From Nannocystis sp. (GTDB lineage Bacteria; Myxococcota_A; Polyangia; Nannocystales; Nannocystaceae), in the NCBI GenBank assembly GCA_016712315.1, contig JADJRG010000029.1, positions 496,001 to 560,000 of the forward strand: DNA of 64,000 nucleotides, read 5' to 3'. The notes below the pieces were generated by a model, which was not told where the DNA came from, made no database searches, and saw only the letters and a list, made by a program, of their open reading frames with translations. The translations under genes and the position numbers were made by a program. The first letter of the stretch is position 1, and every line of letters starts with the position of its first letter. This document shows positions 47,719 through 56,815 of the stretch, one piece after another.

Positions 47719-48893
47719 GCTACGCGTTGGTCGCGGCGCTCGGGTTCGCGCTCGGGCTCGCGCTCGCGTGGTGGTGGCTGGGGTCGCGGCGTCGTTCAGA
47801 TGAGGCGAGCGCTCGCCGCTCACACGTGCTCTACGAGCTAGCGGAGGGCGATCTCGATAATGTCGCTCAGGAGCTCGAGCAGATCGCAGAGTCCGAGCCT
47901 AGTGACGCGACGGTGTTCCTCGCGCTCGCGGCGCTCGATCGCCGGAGAGGTCGTGTCGACCGGGCCAAGGCGATTCATCGCACGGTGTTGGCTTCGGCCG
48001 AGCTCCGACCAGAAGAGCGGGTCGCGGCGTTGGCAGGGCTGGGCCGCGATCTGCTGGCGCAAGGTCGCGACGAGGCCGCTGTGGGCGCGCTCTCGCGAGC
48101 GATCAGCCTGGCGCCGCGCTCGGTCGCGACCTTGGAGTCGTTGGCGCGGGCGCTCGAGCAGGCGGGCGCGTGGGAGCGCGCGGCCGCGGCATGGGAGCGC
48201 CATGAGAAGCTGGTGGAGGGCCGTCGCCGTCGGGAGAGCAGGATCGGCCGGGGACACGCGGTCGCGGGCCAAGCGATGGCGGCGCTCAGCGAGGGGGACG
48301 AGCGCAAGGCGAAGAAGTTGACGGAGCGCGCGATCGAGCTCGCACCAGATAGTGGCCACGTCTGGTACGTGAAGGCGCGGGTCGACGCGGCGACGAACGC
48401 GAAGTCGGCGGCGGTCGAAGCGTGGCAGCGGGCGTGGGAGCTGGCGCCCGGCGGCGCCGCGGCGATCGTGCCCGAGGCGTGGGCGTGGGCGAGTGATGAG
48501 GGCTGCCACGATGATCTCGTCGAGCGCATGCTGGCGAGCATCAGAACCGCGCGCGAGCCGGCGCTGGTGGTTGCGTTGGCGGAGAGGATCGCCCGGCAAC
48601 ACCCTGAGCAGGCCGCCGCCGCGCTCGAGCGGTCGGCTCCCGCCTCGGCGATGGCGATCCTCGCGCTGGTTCGGCTCCGCCTCGCGCGCGGTCAGCGGGA
48701 TCAGGCGCGGGAGGCGGCGATGGCTGAGGTCGGGCCCGGCGCGGTGGTGTGCCGGCGATGCGCGGTCGAGATGAAGCGCTTCGCGTTTCGATGCGACCAT
48801 TGCGGCGCTTGGGACTCGGCCGTCGCGCTCGGAGATCGGCTACCAGAGGCGTCAGAGGTCGATGTGAGGTCGGAGACCGTTGAACGCGCCTGA
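47715..48893 (+). CDS. lapB: LapB (YciM)-like TPR protein with C-terminal zinc ribbon
   Basis: A 392-residue inner membrane protein. One N-terminal membrane helix (YALVAALGFALGLALAWWWL) is followed by TPRs from about residue 40 to 330 (ALSRAISLAPRSVATLESLARAL). The C-terminus holds a rubredoxin-type metal site with two CxxC pairs: Cys346, Cys349, Cys360 and Cys363 (CRRC...CDHC). This combination is the hallmark of LapB, which with FtsH controls LpxC stability and so lipopolysaccharide synthesis. A LapA-like gene directly upstream overlapping by GTGA strengthens the call. The distance between the zinc pairs, 10 residues, is close to E. coli. A trailing 29-residue acidic tail is unusual. No ftsH or lpxC lies in the window. 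Confidence 0.72.
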   Translation: MSYALVAALGFALGLALAWWWLGSRRRSDEASARRSHVLYELAEGDLDNVAQELEQIAESEPSDATVFLALAALDRRRGRVDRAKAIHRTVLASAELRPEERVAALAGLGRDLLAQGRDEAAVGALSRAISLAPRSVATLESLARALEQAGAWERAAAAWERHEKLVEGRRRRESRIGRGHAVAGQAMAALSEGDERKAKKLTERAIELAPDSGHVWYVKARVDAATNAKSAAVEAWQRAWELAPGGAAAIVPEAWAWASDEGCHDDLVERMLASIRTAREPALVVALAERIARQHPEQAAAALERSAPASAMAILALVRLRLARGQRDQAREAAMAEVGPGAVVCRRCAVEMKRFAFRCDHCGAWDSAVALGDRLPEASEVDVRSETVERA

Positions 48894-50226
48894 ACAGACC
48901 ACCCGGGGCGCCGCGCCGCGCCGCGTCGAGAGCTTCTTCGCGCTGCTGCGCCGCTTCAGCCGCCTGTGGGGCTTCTTGCTCTTCTTGGGCTTCACGATCG
49001 TGCTCTTCCGCGAGGTCGTGGTGCCCTTCATCTTCGCGTTCGCGCTCTCGTATTTGCTCGCGCCGCTGATCGGGCGCATGCAGCCGCGTGTCGGCCGTGT
49101 GGTCGCGGTGATCATCGTGTACCTCGGGGTCTTCGCGGTGGTGGGCGCGTTCGTCGGGGTGCTGTTGCCAGCGTTGATCCAAGACTTCGCGCGCCTCCGC
49201 GACGCCGCGCCCGAGCTGCTCGCGTACGTCGAGGAGAGCTTGGCGCCGCGGATCTCGAGCTGGATCGACGTGTCATTCGGATCGGTGGACGCGCGAGAGG
49301 TCGCCGCGGCGGTCGGCCCGATCGAGGGGCCGCTGCTCGCGCCCCTAGAGGCGCCTGAGCTGCTCGCGCGGCCGCTGGCCGACGGCAGCTGGCAGATCAG
49401 CCTCGAGGGGGTGCGCCTCACTGTCGAGGAGACCGGCCGCGGGAGCTGGCTGGTCGCCGCGCCCTCGGAGAGCTCGGGTACGTTCAGCGAGAGCCTCCGA
49501 AAGCTGGTCACCACGAAGGGCAGCGAGTACACGGGGATGATCGCGGAGGGGCTGCGGGCGCTGATCTCGGGGGTCACGTCTTTCATGACGAAGTTCGTGA
49601 TCACGTTGATGCTGGCCGCGTTCATCTTGGTGAACCCGGGCCGGATCTACGGGTTCATCCGCTCGCTGGTGCCTTATGTCTATCGCGACGGCTTTGATGA
49701 GCTGCTCGGGCGGATCGATGTCGGCCTCTCGGGGGTCATCCGCGGCCAGCTCTTGATCTGCCTGGTCAACGGCGTGCTGACGTGGATCGGGATGATGATC
49801 GTCGGGGTGAAGTACTCGTTCCTGCTGGGGGTGGTCGCGGGGGCGTTCTCGTTGATCCCGATCTTCGGGACGATCATCTCTTCGGTCCCGATCATGGTGG
49901 TGGCGTTGATCTCCGGGTCGGAAGGGATCGCGTTTGGGCCGCCGCTGCTGATGTTGGCGTGGATCTCGGGGATCCACCTGCTCGAGGCGAACGTCCTCAA
50001 CCCGAAGATCATCGGCGACTCGGCGAACATGCACCCAGTGATCGTCGTCTTCGCGTTGCTGGCGGGTGAGCACGTGTATGGGCTCACCGGGGCGCTGCTG
50101 GCTGTGCCGGTCGCGAACGTCGTCCAGACGATCTACTTGTATGCGCTCGGCGCGTCGGAGGTGTTCCAGCGATCGCAGCTCGCGGCAGACGCGTCGGCGG
50201 TCGCTGTAGTGGACGGCGACGAGTAG
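48880..50226 (+). CDS. AI-2E/PerM family membrane transporter
   Basis: A 448-residue permease started by TTG 48880, which overlaps the lapB-like gene by 14 bases. Two early helices (GFLLFLGFTIVLFREVVVPF) are followed by a large soluble segment of about 120-260 that exceeds the usual family insert. The transmembrane core then follows: FVITLMLAAFILVNPGRIYG, IRGQLLICLVNGVLTWIGMMI and SLIPIFGTIISSVP. The C-terminal HLLEANVLNPKIIGDSANMHPVIVVF matches the signature of PerM/YhhT. Proposed substrates in the family are AI-2 or other small signals, or Na+/H+. The pairing behind a LapA/LapB-like unit hints at an envelope role. It is paralogous to 24848-26029, which lacks the long insert. Confidence 0.85.
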   Translation: MNAPEQTTRGAAPRRVESFFALLRRFSRLWGFLLFLGFTIVLFREVVVPFIFAFALSYLLAPLIGRMQPRVGRVVAVIIVYLGVFAVVGAFVGVLLPALIQDFARLRDAAPELLAYVEESLAPRISSWIDVSFGSVDAREVAAAVGPIEGPLLAPLEAPELLARPLADGSWQISLEGVRLTVEETGRGSWLVAAPSESSGTFSESLRKLVTTKGSEYTGMIAEGLRALISGVTSFMTKFVITLMLAAFILVNPGRIYGFIRSLVPYVYRDGFDELLGRIDVGLSGVIRGQLLICLVNGVLTWIGMMIVGVKYSFLLGVVAGAFSLIPIFGTIISSVPIMVVALISGSEGIAFGPPLLMLAWISGIHLLEANVLNPKIIGDSANMHPVIVVFALLAGEHVYGLTGALLAVPVANVVQTIYLYALGASEVFQRSQLAADASAVAVVDGDE

Positions 50227-50255
50227 GCGCTCGGATCGCGTGGTACAACGCCGCG

Positions 50256-53066
50256 GTGAGTAAGCCATCACGACCCGTCGGCGGTCCAGGTAGCGTCTTC
50301 CTGGTCGACGCCAGCAACTTCATCTACCGAGCGTTCCACGCGTTGCCTCCGCTGAGCGCGCCCGACGGTACGCCAGTGAACGCGGTGCACGGCTTCGTCC
50401 GTATGCTGCAGGCGCTGCGCAAGGAGTACGCGCCAGAGGCGCTGGTCGCGGTGTTTGATAGCGGTCGCTCACGCAAGCGCACGACGCTGTTCCCGGCCTA
50501 CAAGGCGCAGCGTCCGCCGACACCAGAGGACCTCGTGCCGCAGTTCGAGCTCGCGCGTAAGGCGTGCGCGGCGCTCGGGATTCCGCACGTCGAGGTCCCC
50601 GAGATCGAGGCCGATGACATCATCGCGAGCTACGCGGTGGCGGGGCAGCGGGCAGGCCGAGCGGTGACGATCGCCTCGTCGGACAAGGACCTGATGCAGC
50701 TCGTCGGTCACGGCGCGGATGGCGAGGCCGCGCCGCCGATCCAGGTGCTCGATACGATGAAGCAGCGCTTGGTCGACCCCGCGGCGGTGGAGGAGAAATT
50801 CGGGGTGCGCCCTGAGCTGCTCGGCGACCTGCTAGCGCTCACCGGCGACTCTTCTGACAATATCCCCGGGGTCCCTGGGATCGGCCCCAAGACCGCCGCG
50901 GGCCTCTTGCATGAGTTTGGTTCGCTCGCTGGGGTGCTGGCGAACGCGGCGTCGATCAAGCAAGAGAAGCGGCGCGAGAGCTTGATCGCGCACGCCGACG
51001 CGGCGCGCCTCAGCCGAGCGCTGGTGGAGCTCGACACCGCGGTGCCGCTGCCGCTGCCGCTCGCGGAGATCGGCGATCAGGGGGCGGATCCCGAGGTGAT
51101 GGCGGCGTTCTTCGGGCCGTTGGGGTTCCGCTCGCTGGTCGGTGCCGCGGCGGTGAGGGCAGGAGCGGTCGCTCAGGGCGGCCCCGCAGGTGCGTCTTCG
51201 GGGGCGTTCTCATTGCAGCCGGGTCCGCCGCTGAAGCTGGATCCTGGGTCGTACTCGATCCTCAAGGCTGGCGAGGAGGCGCGCCTCGAGTCGGTGGTCG
51301 CTGCGCTCGCGCGCGCAGACGCGGTGGCGGTTCAGATCGCGGTCGATGTCGCGGACGCGATGTTGGCGAGGCTGATCGGGGTGGCGCTGGCGGGGGTGGG
51401 AGACGCCGCGCCTGCGCCGATCTATGTGCCGCTGGCGCATGATGGCGACGGGATCTTTGGGAGTCAGATCGGCGCCGATGAGGCGCGCCGGATCCTCGGA
51501 CCGCTGCTCGCGGCCGCGTCGCCGCCGAAGATCGTGCATGCGCACAAATTCCAGTCAATCGTGCTCGGCCGCGCGGGTCTTGAGCTCGCGGGGGTTACGA
51601 TGGATCCGCAGCTCTGCTCGTATACGCTCGATCCGGCGCGTTCTAGTCATACGCTCGGTGACCTCACGAGCGAGCTGCTCGGCTACGCGCTGCCGAGCGC
51701 CGAGTCGGTGCTCGGGAAGGGGAAGAAGGCGCTGAGCTTTGAGGCGCTGCCGGTGAGCAAGGCGGGGCCCGTGGTGTGCGAGCGAGCGGCCGCTACGGCG
51801 GCGCTCGGCGTGCATCTCCGCGGTGAGCTGGCGCGCGCCGGCGAGGGGGCGACGCGCCTCTATGAGACGATCGAGGCGCCGCTGGCGGCGGTCCTCCGGC
51901 GCATGGAGGAGCGCGGGGTGCTCGTTGATCCCGCGATCTTCGCCGCGCAGTCCGCGAAGCTGGCGGTCTCGATCGAGGGGCTTCGCGCGTCGATCGAGGA
52001 GCACGCGGGTCACCCGGTCAACCCGGACTCGCCGACGCAGCTGCAAAAATTGCTCTTCGAGGAGCTAGGGCTCGAAGCGGGTCGCAAGACCAAGACGGGC
52101 TACTCGACCGACGCGGCGGTGCTCGAGGAGCTGAGCCTGTATCACCCGATCGTGAACCTGATCCTCGAGTACCGGACCCTGACCAAGCTGAAGGGGACGT
52201 ACCTCGACACGCTGCCGCTGCTCGTCAACCCGCGGACGGGGCGGCTGCATACGTCGTTTCGGCAGGCTGTGGCGCAGACAGGGCGGCTCTCGAGCAAGGA
52301 TCCGAACCTGCAAAATATCCCGATCCGCAGCGATCTCGGGCGCCAGATCCGCGAGGGCTTCGTAGCGCCGCCTGGGCGCGTGCTGGTGACGCTCGACTAC
52401 TCGCAGATCGAGCTGCGGATCTTGGCGCACTTGTCGGGCGATACGAACTTGTGCTCGGCCTTCCGCGACGGCGTCGACGTGCATCGCCGCACCGCCGCGG
52501 AGGTGTTTGAGATCGAGGAGGCGGCGGTGACGAGCGAGCAGCGGCGGGTCGCGAAGGCGGTGAATTTTGGGGTGATCTACGGGCAGACGGCCTTCGGGTT
52601 GGCGCGCCAGCTCGGGATCCCCAGGGGCAAGGCGGGCAGCTACATCAAGGCGTATTTGGCGAAGCTGCCGGGGGTCACGCAGTACATGGATGAGCTGGTC
52701 GAGCTGGCCAAGAGGCAAGGTTATGCGGAGACGATCCTCGGGCGTCGGCGTCGGATCCCGGAGCTCGATCGGCGCGGCGCGGCGCGCTCGTACGGCGAGA
52801 GGATCGCCCGCAACACGCCGATCCAGGGGAGCGCGGCTGATGTGCTGAAGCGCGCGATGATCGACGTGGAGGTCGCGCTGGCCTCGGTCGATTACGCGCG
52901 GATGCTGTTGACCGTCCATGACGAGCTGATCTTCGAGTGCGATGAGGGTAAGGTCGACGCGCTGGTCGCGACGGTGAAGCCGCTGATGGAGCAGGCGGTC
53001 GCGCTGAAGGTGCCGTTGGTGGTCGAGGGCGGGCACGGGAAGAGCTGGGCGGCTTGCAAGGGGTGA
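50256..53066 (+). CDS. polA: DNA polymerase I
   Basis: A 936-residue polymerase. The 5' nuclease domain is intact (VFLVDASNFIYRAFHAL, EADDIIASYA, DKDLMQLV, GDSSDNIPGVPGIGPKTA). The polymerase domain has motif A TLDYSQIELRILAHLSGD near 712, motif B RRVAKAVNFGVIYGQ near 765 and motif C VHDELIFE near 887. The middle 3'-5' exonuclease domain keeps the fold but appears catalytically dead. DTETD is replaced by VQIAVD near 358. The second motif K-Y-D reads KFQ near 428. The third acidic helix reads VVCERAAATAAL near 508. The proofreading domain is similarly lost in Taq polymerase. GTG 50256 has TACAAC six bases upstream. CCA enzyme follows after 4 bases. Confidence 0.96.
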   Translation: MSKPSRPVGGPGSVFLVDASNFIYRAFHALPPLSAPDGTPVNAVHGFVRMLQALRKEYAPEALVAVFDSGRSRKRTTLFPAYKAQRPPTPEDLVPQFELARKACAALGIPHVEVPEIEADDIIASYAVAGQRAGRAVTIASSDKDLMQLVGHGADGEAAPPIQVLDTMKQRLVDPAAVEEKFGVRPELLGDLLALTGDSSDNIPGVPGIGPKTAAGLLHEFGSLAGVLANAASIKQEKRRESLIAHADAARLSRALVELDTAVPLPLPLAEIGDQGADPEVMAAFFGPLGFRSLVGAAAVRAGAVAQGGPAGASSGAFSLQPGPPLKLDPGSYSILKAGEEARLESVVAALARADAVAVQIAVDVADAMLARLIGVALAGVGDAAPAPIYVPLAHDGDGIFGSQIGADEARRILGPLLAAASPPKIVHAHKFQSIVLGRAGLELAGVTMDPQLCSYTLDPARSSHTLGDLTSELLGYALPSAESVLGKGKKALSFEALPVSKAGPVVCERAAATAALGVHLRGELARAGEGATRLYETIEAPLAAVLRRMEERGVLVDPAIFAAQSAKLAVSIEGLRASIEEHAGHPVNPDSPTQLQKLLFEELGLEAGRKTKTGYSTDAAVLEELSLYHPIVNLILEYRTLTKLKGTYLDTLPLLVNPRTGRLHTSFRQAVAQTGRLSSKDPNLQNIPIRSDLGRQIREGFVAPPGRVLVTLDYSQIELRILAHLSGDTNLCSAFRDGVDVHRRTAAEVFEIEEAAVTSEQRRVAKAVNFGVIYGQTAFGLARQLGIPRGKAGSYIKAYLAKLPGVTQYMDELVELAKRQGYAETILGRRRRIPELDRRGAARSYGERIARNTPIQGSAADVLKRAMIDVEVALASVDYARMLLTVHDELIFECDEGKVDALVATVKPLMEQAVALKVPLVVEGGHGKSWAACKG

Positions 53067-53070
53067 GGCG

Positions 53071-54372
53071 ATGATGACGCTCTCTGATGATGCTGGGCTT
53101 CCGAGGAGCGCGAACGAGGCGGCGACGTTGCTGGCGGATGCGGCGCTGCCGGCGGCGATCCTCGAGGTGGCGCAGACGCTCCATGCGGCGGGGCACGAGG
53201 TGGTGCTGGTCGGCGGCGCCGTGCGGGACTTCTTGTTGGGGCGGGCGCACGGTGACTGGGATCTGGCGAGCGCTGCGACCCCGGAGGAGGTGATGCGCCT
53301 CTTCCCTAGGACGATCCCGACGGGGATCGAGCACGGCACAGTCACGGTGATCTGCGGCCGCGGGAGAGACCGCGTGACCACGGAGATCACGACCTTTCGT
53401 GGCGAGGGCGGGTACACCGACGGCCGTAGGCCGAGCGAGGTGCGCTTCTTGCGGGCGCTGGTCGATGATCTGGCGCGCCGCGACTTCACGGTGAACGCGA
53501 TGGCCTTCAACCCGCTGACGAAGGTGTTCACCGACGTCTTTGGCGGGCTCGAGGACCTGCGCGCAGGGGTGATCCGGGCGGTCGGCGAGCCTTCGGCGCG
53601 CCTGCGCGAGGACGGCCTGCGGGCGATGCGGGCGGTGCGTCTGTGCGCGACCCTTGGCTATCGGCTCGACGCCGCGACCGCGGCGGCGATCTCGGGGGCG
53701 CTCGACATCCTCGATCGGGTGAGTCGCGAGCGCGTGCAAGTGGAGATGACGAAGCTGCTCGGCGCGCCGCGTCCATCGCGGGGCCTCTGGCCGATGCTCG
53801 AGACGGGGATGTGGGGACATGTCCTCGCGGACTACGAGCGTGGGTCGATCGAGGCGGCGATCGAGGCGGTGGACCGGCTGCCAGCGAACGCGACGCTTCG
53901 GCTGGCGCGGCTGCTCTGGCCGATGCGCGCCGCACCAGCGGGGATCGAGGCGGTGTTGGACGGGCGGCTGCGGCCGAGCCGTGATGATCGGCTGCGCGTA
54001 CTGGCGCTGACGCGGGCGCGCAATGAGGCGCTGCTGACCGTCGATGATCCGGCCCGGATCCGACGAGAGGTCGCCGCGCTCGGGCGCGATCTGTTGAGCG
54101 ACGCGCTCGCGTTACTCGACGCGGACCCGCCGACGCGCTCACGGATCGAGGGCGCTTGCGCCGGCGCGGCGCTCACGGCGGCTGAGATGGCGATCGGCGG
54201 CCGCGATCTGCTCGCGGAGAAGATCGTCCCGCCGGGGCCAGCGATGGGGCGGTTGCTCAGCGCGCTGCTCGTGCAGGTGATCGAGGCGCCGCGCCGTAAC
54301 GAGCGCGAGGCTCTGCTCGCTGCGGCGCGTGCGCTGGTGGCGGAGGAGCTGACGTCTGGCCGAGGCGGCTAG
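53071..54372 (+). CDS. CCA tRNA nucleotidyltransferase / poly(A) polymerase family protein
   Basis: A 433-residue class II nucleotidyltransferase. The N-terminal head carries VGGAVRDFLLGRAHGDWDLAS: the metal-binding pair is Asp-Trp-Asp, equivalent to the usual DxD. TEITTFRGEGGYTDGR, ARRDFTVNAMAFNP with the RRD motif, and EDGLRAMRAVRLCATLGY follow, covering motifs A-D. The helical C-terminal part lacks an HD domain, so this could be a CCA-adding enzyme or the related PcnB poly(A) polymerase. These cannot be separated by sequence inspection. It begins 4 bases after polA, likely in one operon. ATG 53074 is an alternative start. Its stop TAG shares CTAG with the convergent ATP-grasp gene. Confidence 0.82.
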   Translation: MMTLSDDAGLPRSANEAATLLADAALPAAILEVAQTLHAAGHEVVLVGGAVRDFLLGRAHGDWDLASAATPEEVMRLFPRTIPTGIEHGTVTVICGRGRDRVTTEITTFRGEGGYTDGRRPSEVRFLRALVDDLARRDFTVNAMAFNPLTKVFTDVFGGLEDLRAGVIRAVGEPSARLREDGLRAMRAVRLCATLGYRLDAATAAAISGALDILDRVSRERVQVEMTKLLGAPRPSRGLWPMLETGMWGHVLADYERGSIEAAIEAVDRLPANATLRLARLLWPMRAAPAGIEAVLDGRLRPSRDDRLRVLALTRARNEALLTVDDPARIRREVAALGRDLLSDALALLDADPPTRSRIEGACAGAALTAAEMAIGGRDLLAEKIVPPGPAMGRLLSALLVQVIEAPRRNEREALLAAARALVAEELTSGRGG

Positions 54373-56024
54373 AGCCCTTCGAGGTGGGGCCGCTGGACGA
54401 TCCGCGCGTCGAGGGTGACGTAGCCGCGCGGGGCGCCGATCAGGCGGATCGGGTTGAGATCGACGACCAGTAGGCGATCGCCGGTGGCGCGGGCGAGGCC
54501 GTCAAGGCAAGAGAAGAGGCCGGCCAGGGTGTGTACGTCGGGATCAGAGCGCCTTCGTAGCGCCGGCAGCGGGATCATGCTGAGGACCGCGTGGGCGAGT
54601 AATAGCGCCTCGGCGGGGGAGAGCGGGCAAGGGGCGAGGACATGCTCGACGGGCGCGGCGAGGCCGACAGGCGCGCCGAAGAGGGCTAGCGGGCCGCTCG
54701 CGAGGCGGATCAGGCCGCAGTGGATCTCGAGGCCAGGCGGGACTTGTTCGGCGACGAGCACACCGTCGAGGTGGGCTGTCGGCGCGTTGTGCTCGATGTT
54801 CGCGAGGATGGTCGCGTAGGCGCGGCGGACCGCGGCGCCGTTGACGAGGTCGAGGTGCACGGCGCCGATCTCTTGCTTGCGCCTGAGTCCCGGGCAAAGC
54901 GCCTTAAGGACCACTGGGAAGCCGATCTGCTCGGCGAAGGAGGCGGCCCCGCTTGCCGAGGAGGCGACCGCTTGACGCGTGACCTCGACCTCAAGACCTC
55001 GGAGCACGACCTTGCTCTCGTGCTCCGAGAGGACCTCGCCGGCGCCGCGTAAGACCTCGAGGCTGCGCTCGATCAGGTGCTCACTGGGGGCGGGGCGGTC
55101 GGGCGCGGCGGCGAGGGCGAGGTCGAGGCCGCGCTGACGGCGGAGCAGCGCGCGTTGAGCGAGGAACGCGGCCGGAGGATCGTCGAGAGAGAGGCCTTCG
55201 ATCGGGTCCTCCATGCCGGCCGCCGCGCCGCTGAAGGGGAGCGAGCGCCGCGCTTGCGCCCACAGGGCCCGCTGGCCAGGGGTCGGTGGGGCGGCGGTGG
55301 AGGGCGCAGATCGGCCTGCGACGATCGCGGCGATGACCTCAGGTGCGGGGAAGATAGGGCCGCTCGTGCGCTCAAATGTATGAGCTGCGACGATCGCGTC
55401 GAGGCTAGGATGTCGCGGCTGATCGACGCGGGGAGCTGCGACCCCGAGAGGGACGAGGACGTGCCGAGTGGCGCGATCGAGGGGTTGTGCGCGGATCCAC
55501 TCGGCCCACGCGCGGTCGAGCACGGCCGCGTCGACGAGGCCGATGGCCGCAGCGTCGCTGAGCGCTGCGTCGGCGAGCCAGCGCGGTAACCATGGCGGGG
55601 TGGGGCTGAGGGCGAGGCGGAGGCGCGCGGAGCCGAGCGCTTCGATGAGCTTGTGGAGGGTGTGAGGGTCTGGGGCCGTGATGATCTGATCGCCGGCGTC
55701 GACGACGAGCCGCGCACGTGGCCCCAGGAGCGCGATGCCTTGGGGGAGGGCGCCCGGTGGGCTGTCACCGGTGAGGATGAGGAGCGCGGGCGGGGCGTTG
55801 AAGAGGGCTCGGAGCAACGGCGGGCTCGTGTGCTCGACGACGACGACGGCGGGGCGCTCTCCAGCGTTGAGGCGACGAGCGAGCTCGCGAGCGGCCGCCC
55901 TCTCGGCGCCGGGGATGTCGATGTGAGCCGATGCGACCTCGTCAGCGATGACGATCGCGGCTCGATGTCGCGCCGGCGCGAGGATCGCGGCGAGCGCGGC
56001 GTCTAGGCCAGGGAGAGCTTCCAC
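54369..56024 (-). CDS. ATP-grasp protein related to ADP-forming acyl-CoA synthetase
   Basis: A 551-residue protein. The N-terminal 240 residues recall the ligase domain of ADP-forming acetyl-CoA synthetases (ALLILTGDSPPGALPQGIALLG, a Rossmann-like run). Residues of about 330-551 match ATP-grasp_5: LSEHESKVVLRGLEVEVTRQAV, GFPVVLKALCPGLRRKQEIG, VRRAYATILANIEHN, LVAEQVPPGLEIHCGL and a terminal LLVVDLNPIRL with LDARIV. The usual segment FGPVVMFGLGG, important for nucleotide binding, is replaced by SGPLALFGAPVG, so activity is uncertain. It overlaps the upstream ETF-like gene by 22 bases. The CoA-binding domain of the full enzyme is not seen. Function is unknown beyond probable nucleotide binding. 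Confidence 0.68.
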   Translation of the reverse strand: MEALPGLDAALAAILAPARHRAAIVIADEVASAHIDIPGAERAAARELARRLNAGERPAVVVVEHTSPPLLRALFNAPPALLILTGDSPPGALPQGIALLGPRARLVVDAGDQIITAPDPHTLHKLIEALGSARLRLALSPTPPWLPRWLADAALSDAAAIGLVDAAVLDRAWAEWIRAQPLDRATRHVLVPLGVAAPRVDQPRHPSLDAIVAAHTFERTSGPIFPAPEVIAAIVAGRSAPSTAAPPTPGQRALWAQARRSLPFSGAAAGMEDPIEGLSLDDPPAAFLAQRALLRRQRGLDLALAAAPDRPAPSEHLIERSLEVLRGAGEVLSEHESKVVLRGLEVEVTRQAVASSASGAASFAEQIGFPVVLKALCPGLRRKQEIGAVHLDLVNGAAVRRAYATILANIEHNAPTAHLDGVLVAEQVPPGLEIHCGLIRLASGPLALFGAPVGLAAPVEHVLAPCPLSPAEALLLAHAVLSMIPLPALRRRSDPDVHTLAGLFSCLDGLARATGDRLLVVDLNPIRLIGAPRGYVTLDARIVQRPHLEGL

Positions 56025-56815
56025 AGCTCACTGCGAAGCTGCCGCGTCGCCTCTGGCCAGAGCCCAGGGATCACCCAATCTGCGAGCGCCCAACGCGGGT
56101 GAAAGCGGGGCGTCGCGCCGGGGAAGAGGATGACACGGAGCGCCGGCGGGCGCGCCTCGATGAGGGGCGGCGGAGCATCAACGGCGGTGTCGAGGAGCAA
56201 CAAGGTGCCGCCGCTGAGCGACGTGGCTTGGTCCTCTTGGACCGGCTGAGCGCCGATGCTCTGCAGGTTGCTCCGAGTGAGTGGGTCGAGATCCGGCGGT
56301 GCGAGGTAGTAGAGGGGGCTGGTCGGGGCGGGATCGAGGTCGCTGGCCCAGGGGGGGCACTCGATCGCGTTGGCGTCGCTCTCGATGTCGGCGTCGAGCA
56401 CGGTCGGAAGATCGTACCAGGGCTGCGCCCCCGCGATGATCCCGGTGACCAGCTCGTCGCTGCTCCACTCCGGCTGGGGCTCGTATAACCAGTGCGGGAC
56501 GGCGCCGCTGTCCCCTGGGATCTTGTTCGCGGCGGCGATCCCCTCGGCTGTCCAAGGGACCAGGATCAAGCCGGGGTTGAGGCGACGGTGCAGCGTCGTG
56601 AGGCCGTCTGGTCCGGTGAAGAGCAGCGCGTCGGCGCCGTAGCGGCCGGTCGCGCGACAGACTCGGGAGTTGGCCTTGCCCGCGTCGCCAGGGCACACGG
56701 CGGTGATGGTCGCCCCGAACTCGCTCCCCAGGTCGCGTGCCAAGCAGAGCGCGAGCGCGCTGGCAGGATGGATCCCGTGGGGTGTCCGCTGAACGTAGAC
56801 CAGGATGTGGGCCAT
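56003..56815 (-). CDS. Protein with electron-transfer-flavoprotein-like N-terminal fold
   Basis: A 270-residue cytoplasmic protein. The opening MAHILVYVQRTPHGIHPASAL and the following EFGATITAVCPGDAG match the N-terminal alpha/beta domain of ETF alpha subunits. A GADALLFTGPDGLTTL strand-helix then follows. The second half (ATSLSGGTLLLLDTAV onward) has strand-rich composition but lacks the FAD-binding SGxSGAxQH signature of ETF alpha, so FAD binding is doubtful. No ETF beta gene is adjacent. ATG 56815 overlaps the DUF507 stop by one base (TAATG). The next gene, ATP-grasp, starts within its last 22 bases. A three-gene operon DUF507, ETF-like, ATP-grasp is likely. Function unknown. Confidence 0.6.
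   Translation of the reverse strand: MAHILVYVQRTPHGIHPASALALCLARDLGSEFGATITAVCPGDAGKANSRVCRATGRYGADALLFTGPDGLTTLHRRLNPGLILVPWTAEGIAAANKIPGDSGAVPHWLYEPQPEWSSDELVTGIIAGAQPWYDLPTVLDADIESDANAIECPPWASDLDPAPTSPLYYLAPPDLDPLTRSNLQSIGAQPVQEDQATSLSGGTLLLLDTAVDAPPPLIEARPPALRVILFPGATPRFHPRWALADWVIPGLWPEATRQLRSELWKLSLA

Noticed and set aside
47214..48893. A single 559-codon frame fusing the LapA-like and LapB-like genes
   Set aside because: The middle third translates to an Arg/Pro/Gly-rich string and the alternate frame gives a natural coiled coil ending in a coupled stop, so two genes were annotated.
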